A stretch of 64,000 bases of DNA, from positions 2,758,725 to 2,822,724 of the forward strand of contig CM037783.1 in the NCBI GenBank assembly GCA_021229015.1, read 5' to 3'. The stretch comes from Solen grandis. Taxonomy: Eukaryota > Mollusca > Bivalvia > Adapedonta > Solenidae. The notes under the pieces were generated by a model. That model was given only the letters and a program-made list of their open reading frames with translations, did not search any database and was not told the origin of the DNA. Positions 21,414 through 33,309 of this stretch are shown here, piece by piece (position 1 is the stretch's first letter; each line of letters begins with the position of its first letter). A program made the translations under genes and the position numbers.

Positions 21414-21784
21414 GTATGTCACAAGTATCTATATTCACGTTCAAGAATAGATATGTAATAGTTATCGTTTATATCTTTAAATTTATGGAATTTATCGCAA
21501 GCGAAGCGAAGCGGAGCGCTGTGATCAATCCATAAAATTCAAAATGTTATAACATATTTACAGCTTGTCACGTTTGACCTTGCATTATGGACCCGTCCCC
21601 CTTTGGTTGACAGTTTCACATGTTTTAAGTACGGTCTAAAGGCAGTGTCGCTGGGTACATATTTTGAGCTAGCCGCCGCTGCAACTAGCTCCGCCCATAA
21701 TCCATTCACATTCCATGGTTCATTTTATGCAATACATTTTTTTCAAATTTTGACACAGTATTTCAATGGACGAAGAAGCAGAAT
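21414..21784. other. Intron after exon 9
   Basis: I see no exon. A short AAGCGAAGCGAAGCGGAGCG stretch lies at 21498-21517. Confidence 0.45.
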
Positions 21785-23275
21785 AAATTGTAAGGGTAAC
21801 TATCACGCTATCCATCTCTCAAAAAGTAAGGGATATTGCGCATGTCATGACTGTTAGGGTAACTATCACGCTATCCATCTCTCAAAAAGTAGAGGATATT
21901 GCCCTTGTCGTTACTGTTAGGGTAACTATCACGCTATCCATTTCTCAAAAAGTAGAGGACATTGCCCTTGTCGTTACTGTTAGGGTAACTATCACGCTTT
22001 CCATCCCTCAAAAAGTAGGGGATATTGCCCTTGTCATTACTGTTAGGGTAACTATCACGCTATCCATCTCTCAAAAAGTAGGGGATATTGCCCTTGTCAT
22101 TACTGTTAGGGTAACTATCACGCTATCCATCTCTCAAAAAGTAAGGGATATTGCCCTTGTCATTACTGTTAGGGTAACTATCACGCTATCCATCTCTCAA
22201 AGAGTAGGGGACATTGCCATTGTCATTACTGTTAGGGTAGCTATCGCGCTATCCATCTCTCAAAAAGTAAATGATATTGCGCTTGTCATGTCTGTTAGGG
22301 TAACTATCACGCTATCCATCTCTCAAAAAGTAGGGGACCATTGCCATTGTCATTACTGTTAGGGTACTATCACGCTATCAATCTCTCGAAAAGTAAGGGA
22401 TATTGTCCTTGTCATTACTGTTAGGGTAACTTTCACGCTATCCATCTCTCAAAAAGTAAGGGATATTGCCCTTGTCATGACTGTTAGGGTAACTATCACC
22501 TATCCAGCTCTCAAAAAGTAAGGGATATTGCGCTTGTAATTACTGTTAGGGTAACTATCACGCTATCCATCTCTCAAAAAGTAGAGAATATTTCCCTTGT
22601 CGTTACTGTTAGGGTAACTATCACGCTATCCATTTCTCAAAAAGTAGAGGATATTGCCCTTGTAATTACTGTTAGGGTAACTATCACGCTATCAATCTCT
22701 CGAAAAGTAGGGGATATTGCCCTTGTCATGACTGTTAGGGTAACTATCACGATATCCATCTCTCAAAAAGTATGGGATATTGCGCTTGTCATTACTGTTA
22801 GGGTAACTATCACGCTATCAATCTCTCGAAAAGTAAGGGATATTGTCCTTGTCATTACTGTTAGGGTAACTATCACGCTATCCATCTCTCAAAAAGTAAG
22901 GTTTATTGCCCTTGTCATGACTGTTAGGGTAACTATCATCCTATTCATCTCTCAAAAAGTAAGGGATATTGCCCTTGTCATGACTGTTAGGGTAACTATC
23001 ACGCTATCCATCTCTCAAAAGGTAGAGGATATTGCCCTTGTCGTTACTGTTAGGGTAACTATCACGCTATCCATCTCTCAAAAAAGTATGAGATATTGCG
23101 CTTGGCATGACTGTTAGGGTAACTATCACGCTATCCATCTCTCAAAAAGTAAGGGATATTGCCCTTGTCGTTACTGTTAGGGTAACTATCATGCTATCCA
23201 TCCCTCAAAAAGTAGGGGATATTTCCCTTGTCATGACTGTTAGGGTAACTATCACGATATCCATCTCTCAAAAAG
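21785..23275. repeat. 63-bp tandem minisatellite, cut off by an assembly gap
   Basis: A unit of 63 bp, CTGTTAGGGTAACTATCACG followed by CTATCCATCTCTCAAAAAGT and a GGGATATTGCCCTTGTCAT-like end, repeats about 23 times up to the gap. The unit length is a multiple of three, so long stretches remain open on the plus strand (21847-22362 and 22728-23117), coding a repeated VRVTITLSISQKV motif. Single-base indels break the frame in several places. No start context or splice site links it to a gene. I regard it as non-coding. Confidence 0.9.
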
Positions 23276-23375
23276 NNNNNNNNNNNNNNNNNNNNNNNNN
23301 NNNNNNNNNNNNNNNNNNNNNNNNNNNNNNNNNNNNNNNNNNNNNNNNNNNNNNNNNNNNNNNNNNNNNNNNNNN
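23276..23375. other. Assembly gap (100 N)
   Basis: Exactly 100 N characters: a placeholder of unknown true size. The minisatellite enters from the left but does not resume on the right, so the lost sequence is at least the rest of the array and may include later exons of the metalloprotease gene. Confidence 0.99.
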
Positions 23376-24299
23376 TTTGCAGAAAAAAAGCTATCGTGAA
23401 TAAACCACATATATAGCACAATCAGATATCTTAAATATCAGCTCAAAAAGAAAACCAGTAACATTTAGCAAATTACTTTAATAATAATAATTTATAAATG
23501 CCTGTGCCAATCTCACAATCTGTGAAAAACACGTTGCACTAAAGGTTGTATTAAATCTACAGCGAACATCGTATGTAGGCAGTTAATTGGTTCGACTGAT
23601 ACATGTGAAATACATATAGCATTTTAAACCTGGACCTCGTGTTCGACTCATCCCGAGAAAAAAATAAAACAATTTTGCCGGAACCTTGAAATGTGTTCGA
23701 GTAAGGTATGGTGTTCCAGTTTTCAGTGTTCGAGTCACCGAAGTTTGACTATAATTTAATTAATTTTTTTCGGAAATTAATTAAGTTCCAGCCTCAGTGT
23801 TCGACTCATCCTCAACAAGTTCATTTACTTATTTTTGAGATACAGTATGATATTACATGTTTATGGAATTGTAATGTGTTGTTATTTCCTGTACCCTTGC
23901 ATTTCGTTTCGTCAAGGGACGGAAATTTTATATGAAATTTTACAGGGAATTTAAAAGGAATTTTATACTGATTAAGATATTATTTGATGAAAAAGTTTGT
24001 TGTTCTCTTTCCCCCTCTCTCTCTGGATTATGTAATGGAATATAATGTAGTATGTCATGCTTCATTGATTTCTCTCTCTCTATTGTACATGAAGCAGTTA
24101 CAGTAAGTTTGAATAATAACATGTATACAATGTCATGAGCATGTATGTGTAATTTATTATTATGTGATTTATGTGAATATTTCATTGTTAACTATTTATT
24201 TTGTAAACAATTGTTATACTGCCGCCTTGCTGTATGTACCACATGGGTCTTATGACCTTCTGGTTTAATCAAATAAAATCTTGAAAATCTTGAATCTTA
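23376..24299. other. Unique sequence, possible LINE 3' end at the right
   Basis: No gene is visible. At 24236-24299 the sequence ends with CAAATAAAATCTTGAAAATC and short CTTGAAT repeats, which looks like the 3' tail of a retrotransposon. I cannot name the family. Confidence 0.35.
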
Positions 24300-24539
24300 T
24301 TTTTGGCTGCTAAATTCGGTGTTTCCATAATTGATCTGTTGCAGAAGCTCTCTTGTATGAATATCAATACTCCCGGACCTTTGATTCAATTATGTCTGAC
24401 AACTTACTTATTCATGTGCAGTTTTATTTCCTTAATTCAAATATCCACGACATCATCTAAGGGACACTAAAATGCAAAACAGTGAAGGACGCATTGCCTT
24501 TACGAGCATCTGAGAGGATAACACACACACAAATGAGCG

Positions 24540-24780
24540 TTTGTTGTGGTCAAATGGTAATAATTGTTGTCTGATTATCACATAGCCTTTCATTGCTTTT
24601 GCTTCGGGAGTCCCCGTCTGGTTATTGGTTGTTTTTTTTTCCATTCATACGAGAAAACTTTTAAGTTGGTTTGTGATAAGTTCTGTCCAAATGGCTTTTA
24701 TGCACAAGGTGTCAGAGGAATCGCTGTCTTACTGAAATACTATCAGAGCGAAGATGGAAATCAAAATAGAAACAAACTAT
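24540..24780 (+). repeat. SINE shared by both duplication copies
   Basis: A tRNA-like head (GTGGTCAAATGGTAATAATT and GCTTCGGGAGTCCCCG) is followed by a body with GAGAAAACTTTTAAGTTGGT and a CTGAAATACT end. The same insertion is at 35820-36050, so it predates the duplication. Confidence 0.6.
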
Positions 24781-27700
24781 AGAATATATATTCCGCAATG
24801 ACTAAACCTAAATATTCAAGTTATTACTCGTAATTAAATTCTAGACATTAAAATTTTTTAAGATTGAATGTCTAGACTTTGTTGTGATATAAAGTATTTT
24901 CTAGTAATTTGTGAAAATCAATGCATAATTTTGCTTCCATTTAAAACAACATGTTGAATTTTAAGGTCATGAAAATCGATACTGATATTTTAATAAAAAA
25001 AATCAAATCTTAGTAAGACGTCACGTATTTTCCGATATCAAGGAACACCTGCTTTTCTAAGATTTTTCATAAAGCATTCAAGATATATAAACCAAAACAA
25101 GGCATACACATATAATTATAATATATCTAATTATATTTCAAAAATCATATCTAAGTTATTGAAAACAGTCTCTCTGTGTAAATTAAAAGCTATATCCGAG
25201 GGAGCCACTTTTTATGCTCAGTCAGGTGATCAACATAATTATTAACCTTTGTTGTGAAAACACTATGTTCGCAATTGTTTTATATATATAAAAGGCAAGT
25301 TTATACGTATGCGTTTAATATCAATATAAGAGGCTCAGCTAAATTTTGATTTATCGGCGGATAAAAGGTCTAAGATGATGCACTGCCTGTCTTATACATA
25401 TAACAAGGACTCTGTACATACCTGCGCCCCAACTGAAATTTCATTTGAATATTATATTTAATGAGAGAAATAAGCGCTTTGTTTTATTAATTGCCGTATT
25501 ATAATCATTCATTGGTTGATGAAAGAAACAGTGTGCAAGCCTGTGTAAAAATACTTTTTGAAGAAGCAAATCGTCCCAACTGAGAAACACCGGAAATCCC
25601 TCTCTGGATTTTGATGATGATGCAGCTTATAGTTGTAAGTACCCAACAGTTAAACGCCATTATTTCTCTCTGGATATACTATGAACGCTGGTGTAAGCGT
25701 TTGGTTTGTCTAATGAAGAAAGATATGAAATGTCGAATATACTGTAAATCTGCTTCACATATAGTCTACTGGGAAATACATTTCTTTATTCGTATCAGGT
25801 CTGCTATGCACATTCCAGTAAGATCAATTAAATTGTCTGACTATTTACTGAATCCAGCTTTCGTGTTTCATATTTCGTTTCTTTTTTTAGCGTTCAAACA
25901 ACACAAACTCGAAACAAAAAACAAACCCCATCTTCAAATGTATGCAATGGGTATTAACTCTGAAGCCGCATCTGTTTAATGAGGGTGCCATGGCTCAGTT
26001 GGATTATGATTGCGGAGGAATGTTTATACCCTATCAAGAGAAGATTGAATAACAACCTTGGAACCGTTAAGACGGATTTGTAAAAATAAAAACAATTAAC
26101 TTGATATAAAAATAATAATTTGGTGAAAAAAATACTTATACTGTGCCCGTGAATTTAAAAAAAAATATGTATACGTGCAACCGGTGAACTTTTAGAATCA
26201 ATAAGCAGGCAATGGCTGTGTCTTTCATGATTAATACCAAAACCTCCATGCAATGAAACGAAAAGTCATAAAATCCTATAAATAATCATATACTAGCTGG
26301 TTACGCCTTTTTGATGTATAAGAGACGCATACTTAACCATTGCTTTATCTCTTCGACATTTACAGACATTCATATTGGATATAGATCAAAAGAATTAAAC
26401 ACAGCACAGAAAGAAAAAAAATGTTATATATCTACTTAAGGTTGTCGTTAGGACATGTATGTACGAGAGTATGAAATGTTGTTATGATAAAAACATTATA
26501 TTAAATTAGTTTTTATATTATGATATATTGACATTTTTTTATTTCTTTCGCCCAATTGCATTAGAAAGGGCGTGAGTCTTTACCAGTTCAAGAAGCACAG
26601 TGCCTATCGCCGTTGACTTTTATCTGTTATCCATCACGCCTCATATGCATATGACCTACTACAGAGAGAAAGAAAAAAAAACAGTTAAAGAATATCTTAG
26701 ATCATAATTCAGTACAACTAGGAATGATTTCTGTGCTATCAGAACATCAACGTTTGATTAATTTCACTTTGTAAATATATAATGCAAATTGGTGTGCATA
26801 TGTTAAGGATATATAGTAAAACACAACATTGATTTTCTTCATATGACAGCTTCGTACTTTCTTGCTTTGATAAAAACTGATAACATACGAGAAGAATTAC
26901 TCTGAATCTTGTATATCATTAAGATAACTAACTTCTATTCCAAAAACATGTATATTAGCCCGAAGTGTATAAATCTTTAAATGAAACAAATCAAAACAGT
27001 TAGTGTCGGTATTGTTAATTTGCGTTAGAAAAACAATGTTGACTTAGCATATTTGTTGGTTTTAGCACTTTAAAAATAGTTCATTTACAATAAACAGTAC
27101 GTTAATATTTGCCTGTGGCGACAGATTGTGGAAAGAAACGTTTCTCTTGGGAAAATAATATTCATGGAATTATAGGAAAAGCAAAAATAAAATAATTTTA
27201 TCTCACAGTTTGTGTTTAACAATGAACACGCATCATTCCCTTTGTGTATGAGCATGTTCAGCATATATAATTTAATTGATCTCAACTGCATAAGAACTCG
27301 AGAATCTCGGACTTTCAAAGAGGTATATTTGTATATATTTTAAATGACATTACACAATACATGTGTTTCCTAAAAGGAATTGATTTAACATTTACTTTAA
27401 TATAACAAAAAGATTGTTCATTTTATATAGACTACGAACTACAAACTGAAATTGTGACTGTACTATAGCATCCAAGGTCAGAAAGTCACTGAAATTGGCC
27501 ATAGACTAACTACTCCTCATTTAAAACAGCCCGATTTGTCTCTCTGCTTTATCATGAATTTGATAAAAGAAAATTATTTCTTATCAGATTCACTTGTGAT
27601 TTAACTAATTGGAAAGCATCGCAACCTCCTCTCCCCCACCTCTTAAAAAACATACACATACACAAACGTAGAACTTCAGATCTATATACCAGCATTTAAA

Positions 27701-28184
27701 CAGGGCTACCCCTCCTTTCAATACTAGTTAACTGACCAAATTGATCAGGAAGCACTGGAACCACACCTCCCGATCCCAGAAAAAACTTAAACGGGGCAAC
27801 CTCTTTGCACTCACTGATTCGTAATCAATCTTCGGGGTCGTTAAACTCATGAATGTTACAATAGCTGTTTCCAAGTCTCTCGCACAATAAGTTATTCTAT
27901 AATAAGTTGGTCCAATGGAACGCAAGCTGTCAATTTTAATCAACGATCTCCTTCCTGGTGTTCACTTAAGAAATTTAACACACAGTAATTGAATCCGTGC
28001 AATGAATGTAATCAGAAATAATCTCCATGTACCGTATGATCTTTCGAAGTACGTGATGGATTCAAGTCCAAAACTTTTATTTTCAAATAAAGTGCGGGGA
28101 GGTATTGCGTTACTGTTTTCGCTAAATAATGTCTTTATGAATAGGTTTATTTTTTCTCAGTGAAGGAGGCACTGTGAACCTAAT

Positions 28185-28450
28185 TTAGTTTGTTTGCTTG
28201 TGTTTAACGTACTGCCAACGGTACTACAGCCATCTGCGGAGACTTTTGTCTTCATGAAACATAGAGTGTGATCACTGCAATATTAACACCGTAGGCATGA
28301 TACCCCACCCTGTTATATTATCCTGACACTGGGTCATCCAGTCCTCAATACTTCTTGATTTAATGAGCGCATGAATGTCATTCTTTTGAAAACTATGGCA
28401 AAGGCAGTACTTGTTATTATTTTGCTTATTACTACTTTGGAGGAGTAGGC
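28185..28450 (-). repeat. SINE family B, diverged, shared by both copies
   Basis: The minus strand includes GGATGACCCAGTGTCAGGAT and the TAAACACAAGCAAACAAACT-like 3' end. The equivalent copy lies at about 40340-40520. Confidence 0.6.
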
Positions 28451-28469
28451 TGTAAACCCGATTTTTTTC

Positions 28470-28640
28470 TCTAGTAAGGAAACCTTTAAGCTGGCTTGCG
28501 CTAGGTCGGTACTTTTTCCCGCGTACTATTTTTCATTTGGTGTCTTCTCCCGACGGTAATTAGCAATACATCGCTTTATGACTGAAACACTGTCGTATCG
28601 ACGGTATTCTCGAACACATCAACAAAGTCAACGCATACTC
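28470..28640 (+). repeat. SINE family A body, shared by both copies
   Basis: AGGAAACCTTTAAGCTGGCT, GGTCGGTACTTTTTCC and GACTGAAACACTGTCG follow the family-A order. The same insertion is at 40850-41000. Confidence 0.7.
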
Positions 28641-28950
28641 TGGTGCAGTAGTTCAGTGAAAAGGAAAGTGAAAGGAAATGACTCCACCACTGAATCAATA
28701 GATTGGCATTAGAAAGCTTTCGGAGTTGATTTCTTCATCTTTGAGAAGAATCACTAAGCATAGACTGAATTTGGAATAAAATATAAAAAAAAAAAATACG
28801 CGAAATAATGTTTTTCTTAAATAATTGATGAAAACTTTGCTTTTCATGGGACCTTATCTATAATTCTTGAACGTTCATTTCTTTACGTTCCCTTTTCTCC
28901 TGTAAAGCATTACGTTAAATCAAAACCTCGACTGATCAGTAGTCAAAGAA

Positions 28951-31900
28951 GGGAATAAGTCTTGAAGAGGGCTATTTCCAAATCCATTACTTTCTGCCTT
29001 TAAATTTAGACTAAGCATGCAAACAGGTCAGTTTTCATTCGTCTTATTATAGCTTCTTAATATATTAGTTTATGAAATAACAATTATAACACTGAATATA
29101 ATTTCTACTTTATTACTATTTGGCGTAAAAAAGGAATAATATTGTGTGAGTATTAAACTTGGATAATATGATTATTTGAAGCTAATATTTATAAATATTT
29201 CTATTGATTTTTTTAAGTATCATTCCTTGTTTACTGACGAAAAAGAAAAAAAAAGCCTAAATACAGATGGATAAAACACAGCCGAAGAATGGTATTTGCT
29301 GTATGAATAATAATGTATCACACGCCCAAAGACAAGTGACTTAATCTACACGAGACTGACTTATCTAGCATTGATCTCACACCATAGATAAGTGGCATCA
29401 CACCAAAACCGGTCTCATTATCTTTAAAAGAGTTGACGAATAGTGACCCTTTCTTGTGCAAAGACAGGGTACCATTAATGTCTTTTGAATCCCACTTTCA
29501 AAGCTTATGTAACACGGCATTGTTGATAACAAAATATTGTATTTGCAAATCGAAAAAAAAATATGAAAAAGGTGACTTGCTAATCTGGCCGGGATTTGCA
29601 ATGTCGGCCGTAAATCATATATCTTCTCGTTGGCATGTTTCCATTTTGGGTGGGTCCTGTTTTATCTTAATATAATGTACATGATTAAAAAAAAACATTA
29701 TATTATATTCCAATATCAATCAACTGTTCTATAAAATACAATTACGCTCTGCTTGACTGATCAAAATGTTTGTCGGTTCAATAATAGGGAAACCCGGGAG
29801 ACAGTATTATGTATAACAACATGACATTTGGTCAATATGGGTAAAGACACAGGGCAGTATTAGTTATGACTTTTATGAGATGCCGTTAGTTGCTTTAATA
29901 TTTATACACTGTATAGAAAACATCTCATGAAACTGATAAAGCTTATCAGTGTATCTAAGATTAAATCAAGTTTTAATGCCAACCATAAGTAGGACTTGTT
30001 CAAGTCAAAAAGATGTCCGTAAAGGAATTATAGATTAGAATTAATCTTGTATAAGGTTACGAGTTTTCAAGTTGTCAGTGAATAAACTGGATTAGGCGAA
30101 GATACGTGTTACGCGAGTCTGGATAAAAATTGTTCAGCTTTGTTTTCTCGGAATATATATAGAGAATCTTTTATGGACCGTTTGTATTCGTGAATAGAAG
30201 ATAAATACCAGGGAAGAAATAATATTCGAATATTAGGTACTTGACATAACTAGTAGAGTAGTCTCGTGATATGGGAGTTTCAGAACGGGTCCTGACAGAC
30301 TGCTACGATGGCATATTTACAACTAATCCATCATTATACCTACCTTAGTATACCTACTATAAAATCCATAAAATATTCAAATAAAAGTCAAGCGAAAATA
30401 AAGGGAGACTAGTGTTTAGTCTACTACCTCCCAAAAGAACTTTGTTTCTGATTTCAGTATCAAAACTGGGTTCGTAAGTTAGTTTCCAACAAATATATGA
30501 CAAGGATAGGTGAATTCAGTATGAAATGTTCTGCGACTATATTGCAGGATCCACCCACGGGAATCAGGAGATCATATGTTCGATACCCGATCGCGACGAG
30601 GCTTAGTCGTTAAAATGATGCAGCTTTGCACTCAGATGACTAAAATGTTGTCGGGCGGGCATTAAAAAATAAAATACATATATATGTGAGTGATGTATTG
30701 CTAAAAAGTAGAACATTTTGCCTAGATATATTAAAGGCATAGGCGCACAATGTAGTTATTTTCTATAAAGACAAAGAAGGAAAATCAAAACTAGCCATGA
30801 TAATTTTCTAAAACTTTGCATGATTATAGAGAATTACATTAGAAACTAATTTATAGGGAAAAAATGGGGGTCACCGATATACTTTTTCAGTTATCTGCCC
30901 CTGAAAGTGAGTTTTTGCTCTTTTATGTCGTTTTCAAGGGCAGATATTTTGACTCTTGTCGTATATTCATTTTTATATGTAACAGGCATTTGTAATATAT
31001 TTTTTTTTATATATTTTACAAAACACGTACAGGACATGAATTTGTAGCGGAACAGAATGTCTAGAAGCCACGTTACTCTCTGTTGGACTGTCTCACATCT
31101 CGTTTACAGTGTTTTCACGTCTCGTAAACAATGTCTCGGTGAGGCGATCGAAAAAAAAGGTTGCCAACTGTCTGCAATAATTGCACACGTTGCATGAAAC
31201 ATACTGCTCCCAGTACATTAAGTCTTGTAGATGTGGCGCAATGAATGAAAGCTTAAGTGTGTTGTACTGACGATAATCGCAATGGTAACACAATCTTGGT
31301 CTACCTTGTTTTTTTTAATTAAAATAAATAATATAACAATGAAAGTGTGTTATGTGCGTGTGTGTTTATCTATTTGACGGACATTTACGCAAGTTGATAC
31401 ATTATTCACAAGTTTATGCATATACTCGTATATACACGCATAAAATTGAATAGGATTAAAACATACAAACACATACGAAAAATTCCAAAATGTATAATAT
31501 TTAACAAACTGTGATAGCGAAATAGATAGTGCTGCACGGTGTTTATTGACATGCTTTAAGTGATGTCAGAATGCCAACCTATACATCTACAATTGAATAT
31601 TAAATGAATTAACAGATGTTGAAATATAGGATATTGGATAGCATAGCGATACAAGGATATGTGTATACAAAGAACCGATAACTGTTGTATATCTTTGAAT
31701 TTTGTATTATTTGAATGTTTGCCAAACACTTAAATGATATATCACGTCAAGAAATCGACGGATGCGGGTTCATCATCCGAGGTAAAAGTGGGACATTTAC
31801 CATAATACAAATTATATTTTCTCCCTGTAACGTTTTATACTCGTTTTTTGCCCAAAGGCACATCTGAATATTTCTAAATATAACATTTTCAAACAATTTG

Positions 31901-32261
31901 AAATGTATCTCATATGTAGTTAAAACTAATTATTTCATATATTATATAATATGTATAGAATCAGCTGTATTTGCCGAGCTCGCACAAGCGAACGAATTAA
32001 CATATCATGGAGCTAATCGGAACTAAACGACAGGTACACAACTTGTGCATTAGTAATGAACATCTGATTTATCAGCCCGTTGTGTATTGCAACCTAATTA
32101 CCAGTACCTTGGCGGCAGAAATATTAACATTTTCGTAATACTGCTGAATTTCTAGAGGTTTTCCTAAATATTAAGTCCGAACTAGAGACGTAATCTTCAA
32201 CATTTTTAACAACTGGTTTAGGTAAAATAAAGAAAAACTTTTACAGATTAATAGTTTACGT
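28951..32261. other. Sequence between duplication copies, no gene recognised
   Basis: Mostly AT-rich unique sequence. A tRNA-derived SINE fragment lies at 30540-30680. Open frames at 29398-29675 and 31093-31293 show no domain or splice context. Confidence 0.5.
30540..30680 (+). repeat. tRNA-derived SINE fragment
   Basis: CAGGAGATCATATGTTCGAT followed by ACCCGATCGCGACG is a B-box-containing tRNA-like 3' half. It is followed by a short body ending in ATTAAAAAATAAAATAC. Confidence 0.5.
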
Positions 32262-32402
32262 GTGGAAGCCTTCCAGCTGGCTTGCTGTAGATCGGTGGTT
32301 TTACCCAGGTACCCCTGTTGACTTGGGCTTTCCCTGCACCCGTAGTCAGTTGGACGTCGCTATGACTTAAATACTGCCACAGTGACGGTAATCTCTAATA
32401 CA
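32262..32402 (+). repeat. SINE family A body
   Basis: GGAAGCCTTCCAGCTGGCTT, GATCGGTGGTTTTACCCAGG and GACGTCGCTATGACTTAAAT appear in order. The tRNA-like head is absent. Confidence 0.75.
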
Positions 32403-32650
32403 AAAACAATAACTACAACTGAATGATTGACAAAACAATATCCTAGTGATAATGTGCGCAATGGACTATCCAAAATACAAGATAATATTCAACAGTGAGT
32501 TTGGAAAAATGTTTGCATGTGTGCTTTCAACAATTCTTTCTCTCACTAATATCGGTCTTAAAACATATTGACGGCTAACTTCATATAGGATAAGGAAATA
32601 AAAACATTTCCCATCGAATAAGTACGGAATCCGGTTAGTGCCACTTTGAA

Positions 32651-33130
32651 TGTCGTGTGTCGCTGTATGAAGGCGACGCACGACAATTTGAAACGACGCA
32701 CGACAATTGCAAACAATACACGATATTATTAAACGACACACGACAATGCGACACGACACCCGACATTATAGCGCGCAATTGTCGCATCATAATTTTTTCA
32801 CAAAATATCGCAATAACTATCGAGTGTCGTTTCAAAATTCGTGCTAATATCGTGTGTCGCGTGGAAAGGTCGACGCACGACATTTGTAAACGACACGCGA
32901 CAATATGAAACGACACACGACAACGCGACAAGACGCACGACAATATGAAACGACACACGACAACGCGACAAGACGCACGACAATATGAAACGACACACGA
33001 CAACGCGACAAGACGCACGACATTATAGCGCGCAAGTTCGTGTTTCGTGTACATTTAACACACACACATAATAAAACGCCACGACAATGACGACACGACA
33101 ATGCGACCGACAGACAATAACACGACAACG
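32651..33130. repeat. CGACACACGACAA-type minisatellite array
   Basis: Words such as CGACGCACGACAA and CGACACACGACAA recur throughout. At 32901, 32941 and 32981 a 40-bp unit (CAATATGAAACGACACACGA then CAACGCGACAAGACGCACGA) repeats exactly. Two edges share GACATTATAGCGCGCAA (32763 and 33019), and a central part at 32818-32870 carries the motif inverted. Overlapping minus-strand open frames rich in C, R, V and S come from this repeat and are not genes. Confidence 0.85.
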
Positions 33131-33309
33131 ATGTCAACCGGTGTGCTAGTAATAAGTCTGTATTATAGTAGACTTTTTAAATAATGTCACCGTTTTTAAC
33201 GGTTGGGTTATAAAACATTACTCTATCACCGTATAGACACCGGTAGACACTCGACATTTTAGTTTGTGTTGTTAGACAAAATCTGCCTGAATTCAACACG
33301 AACTGCAGA

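Larger units (their letters stand above)
24300..28950. repeat. Segmental duplication, copy 1
   Basis: This block is collinear with 35575-41370. Shared anchors in order include GTTTCCATAATTG (24324 and 35605), a SINE at 24540, CGGAAATCCCTCTC-type sequence (25588 and 36969), GCAACCGGTGAACTTTTAGA (26178 and 37748), TGACTTAGCATATTT (27040 and 38978), GTTAACTGACCAAATTGATC (27726 and 39850), AATCCGTGCAATGAA (27992 and 40154) and a SINE near 28470. No exon is convincing; an open frame at 25611-25979 is not conserved in frame in copy 2. Confidence 0.85.

Noticed and set aside
23376..23403. TTTGCAG after the gap as the next metalloprotease exon
   Set aside because: In the required phase it meets a stop after five codons.
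25611..25979. 122-codon plus-strand frame
   Set aside because: The matching region in the second duplication copy (37013-37210) is frameshifted, so the frame is not conserved and the similarity is at DNA level only.
32635..33137. Overlapping minus-strand frames of 97-139 codons rich in C, R, V and S
   Set aside because: They are translations of the CGACACACGACAA repeat; several frames and both strands are open at once.
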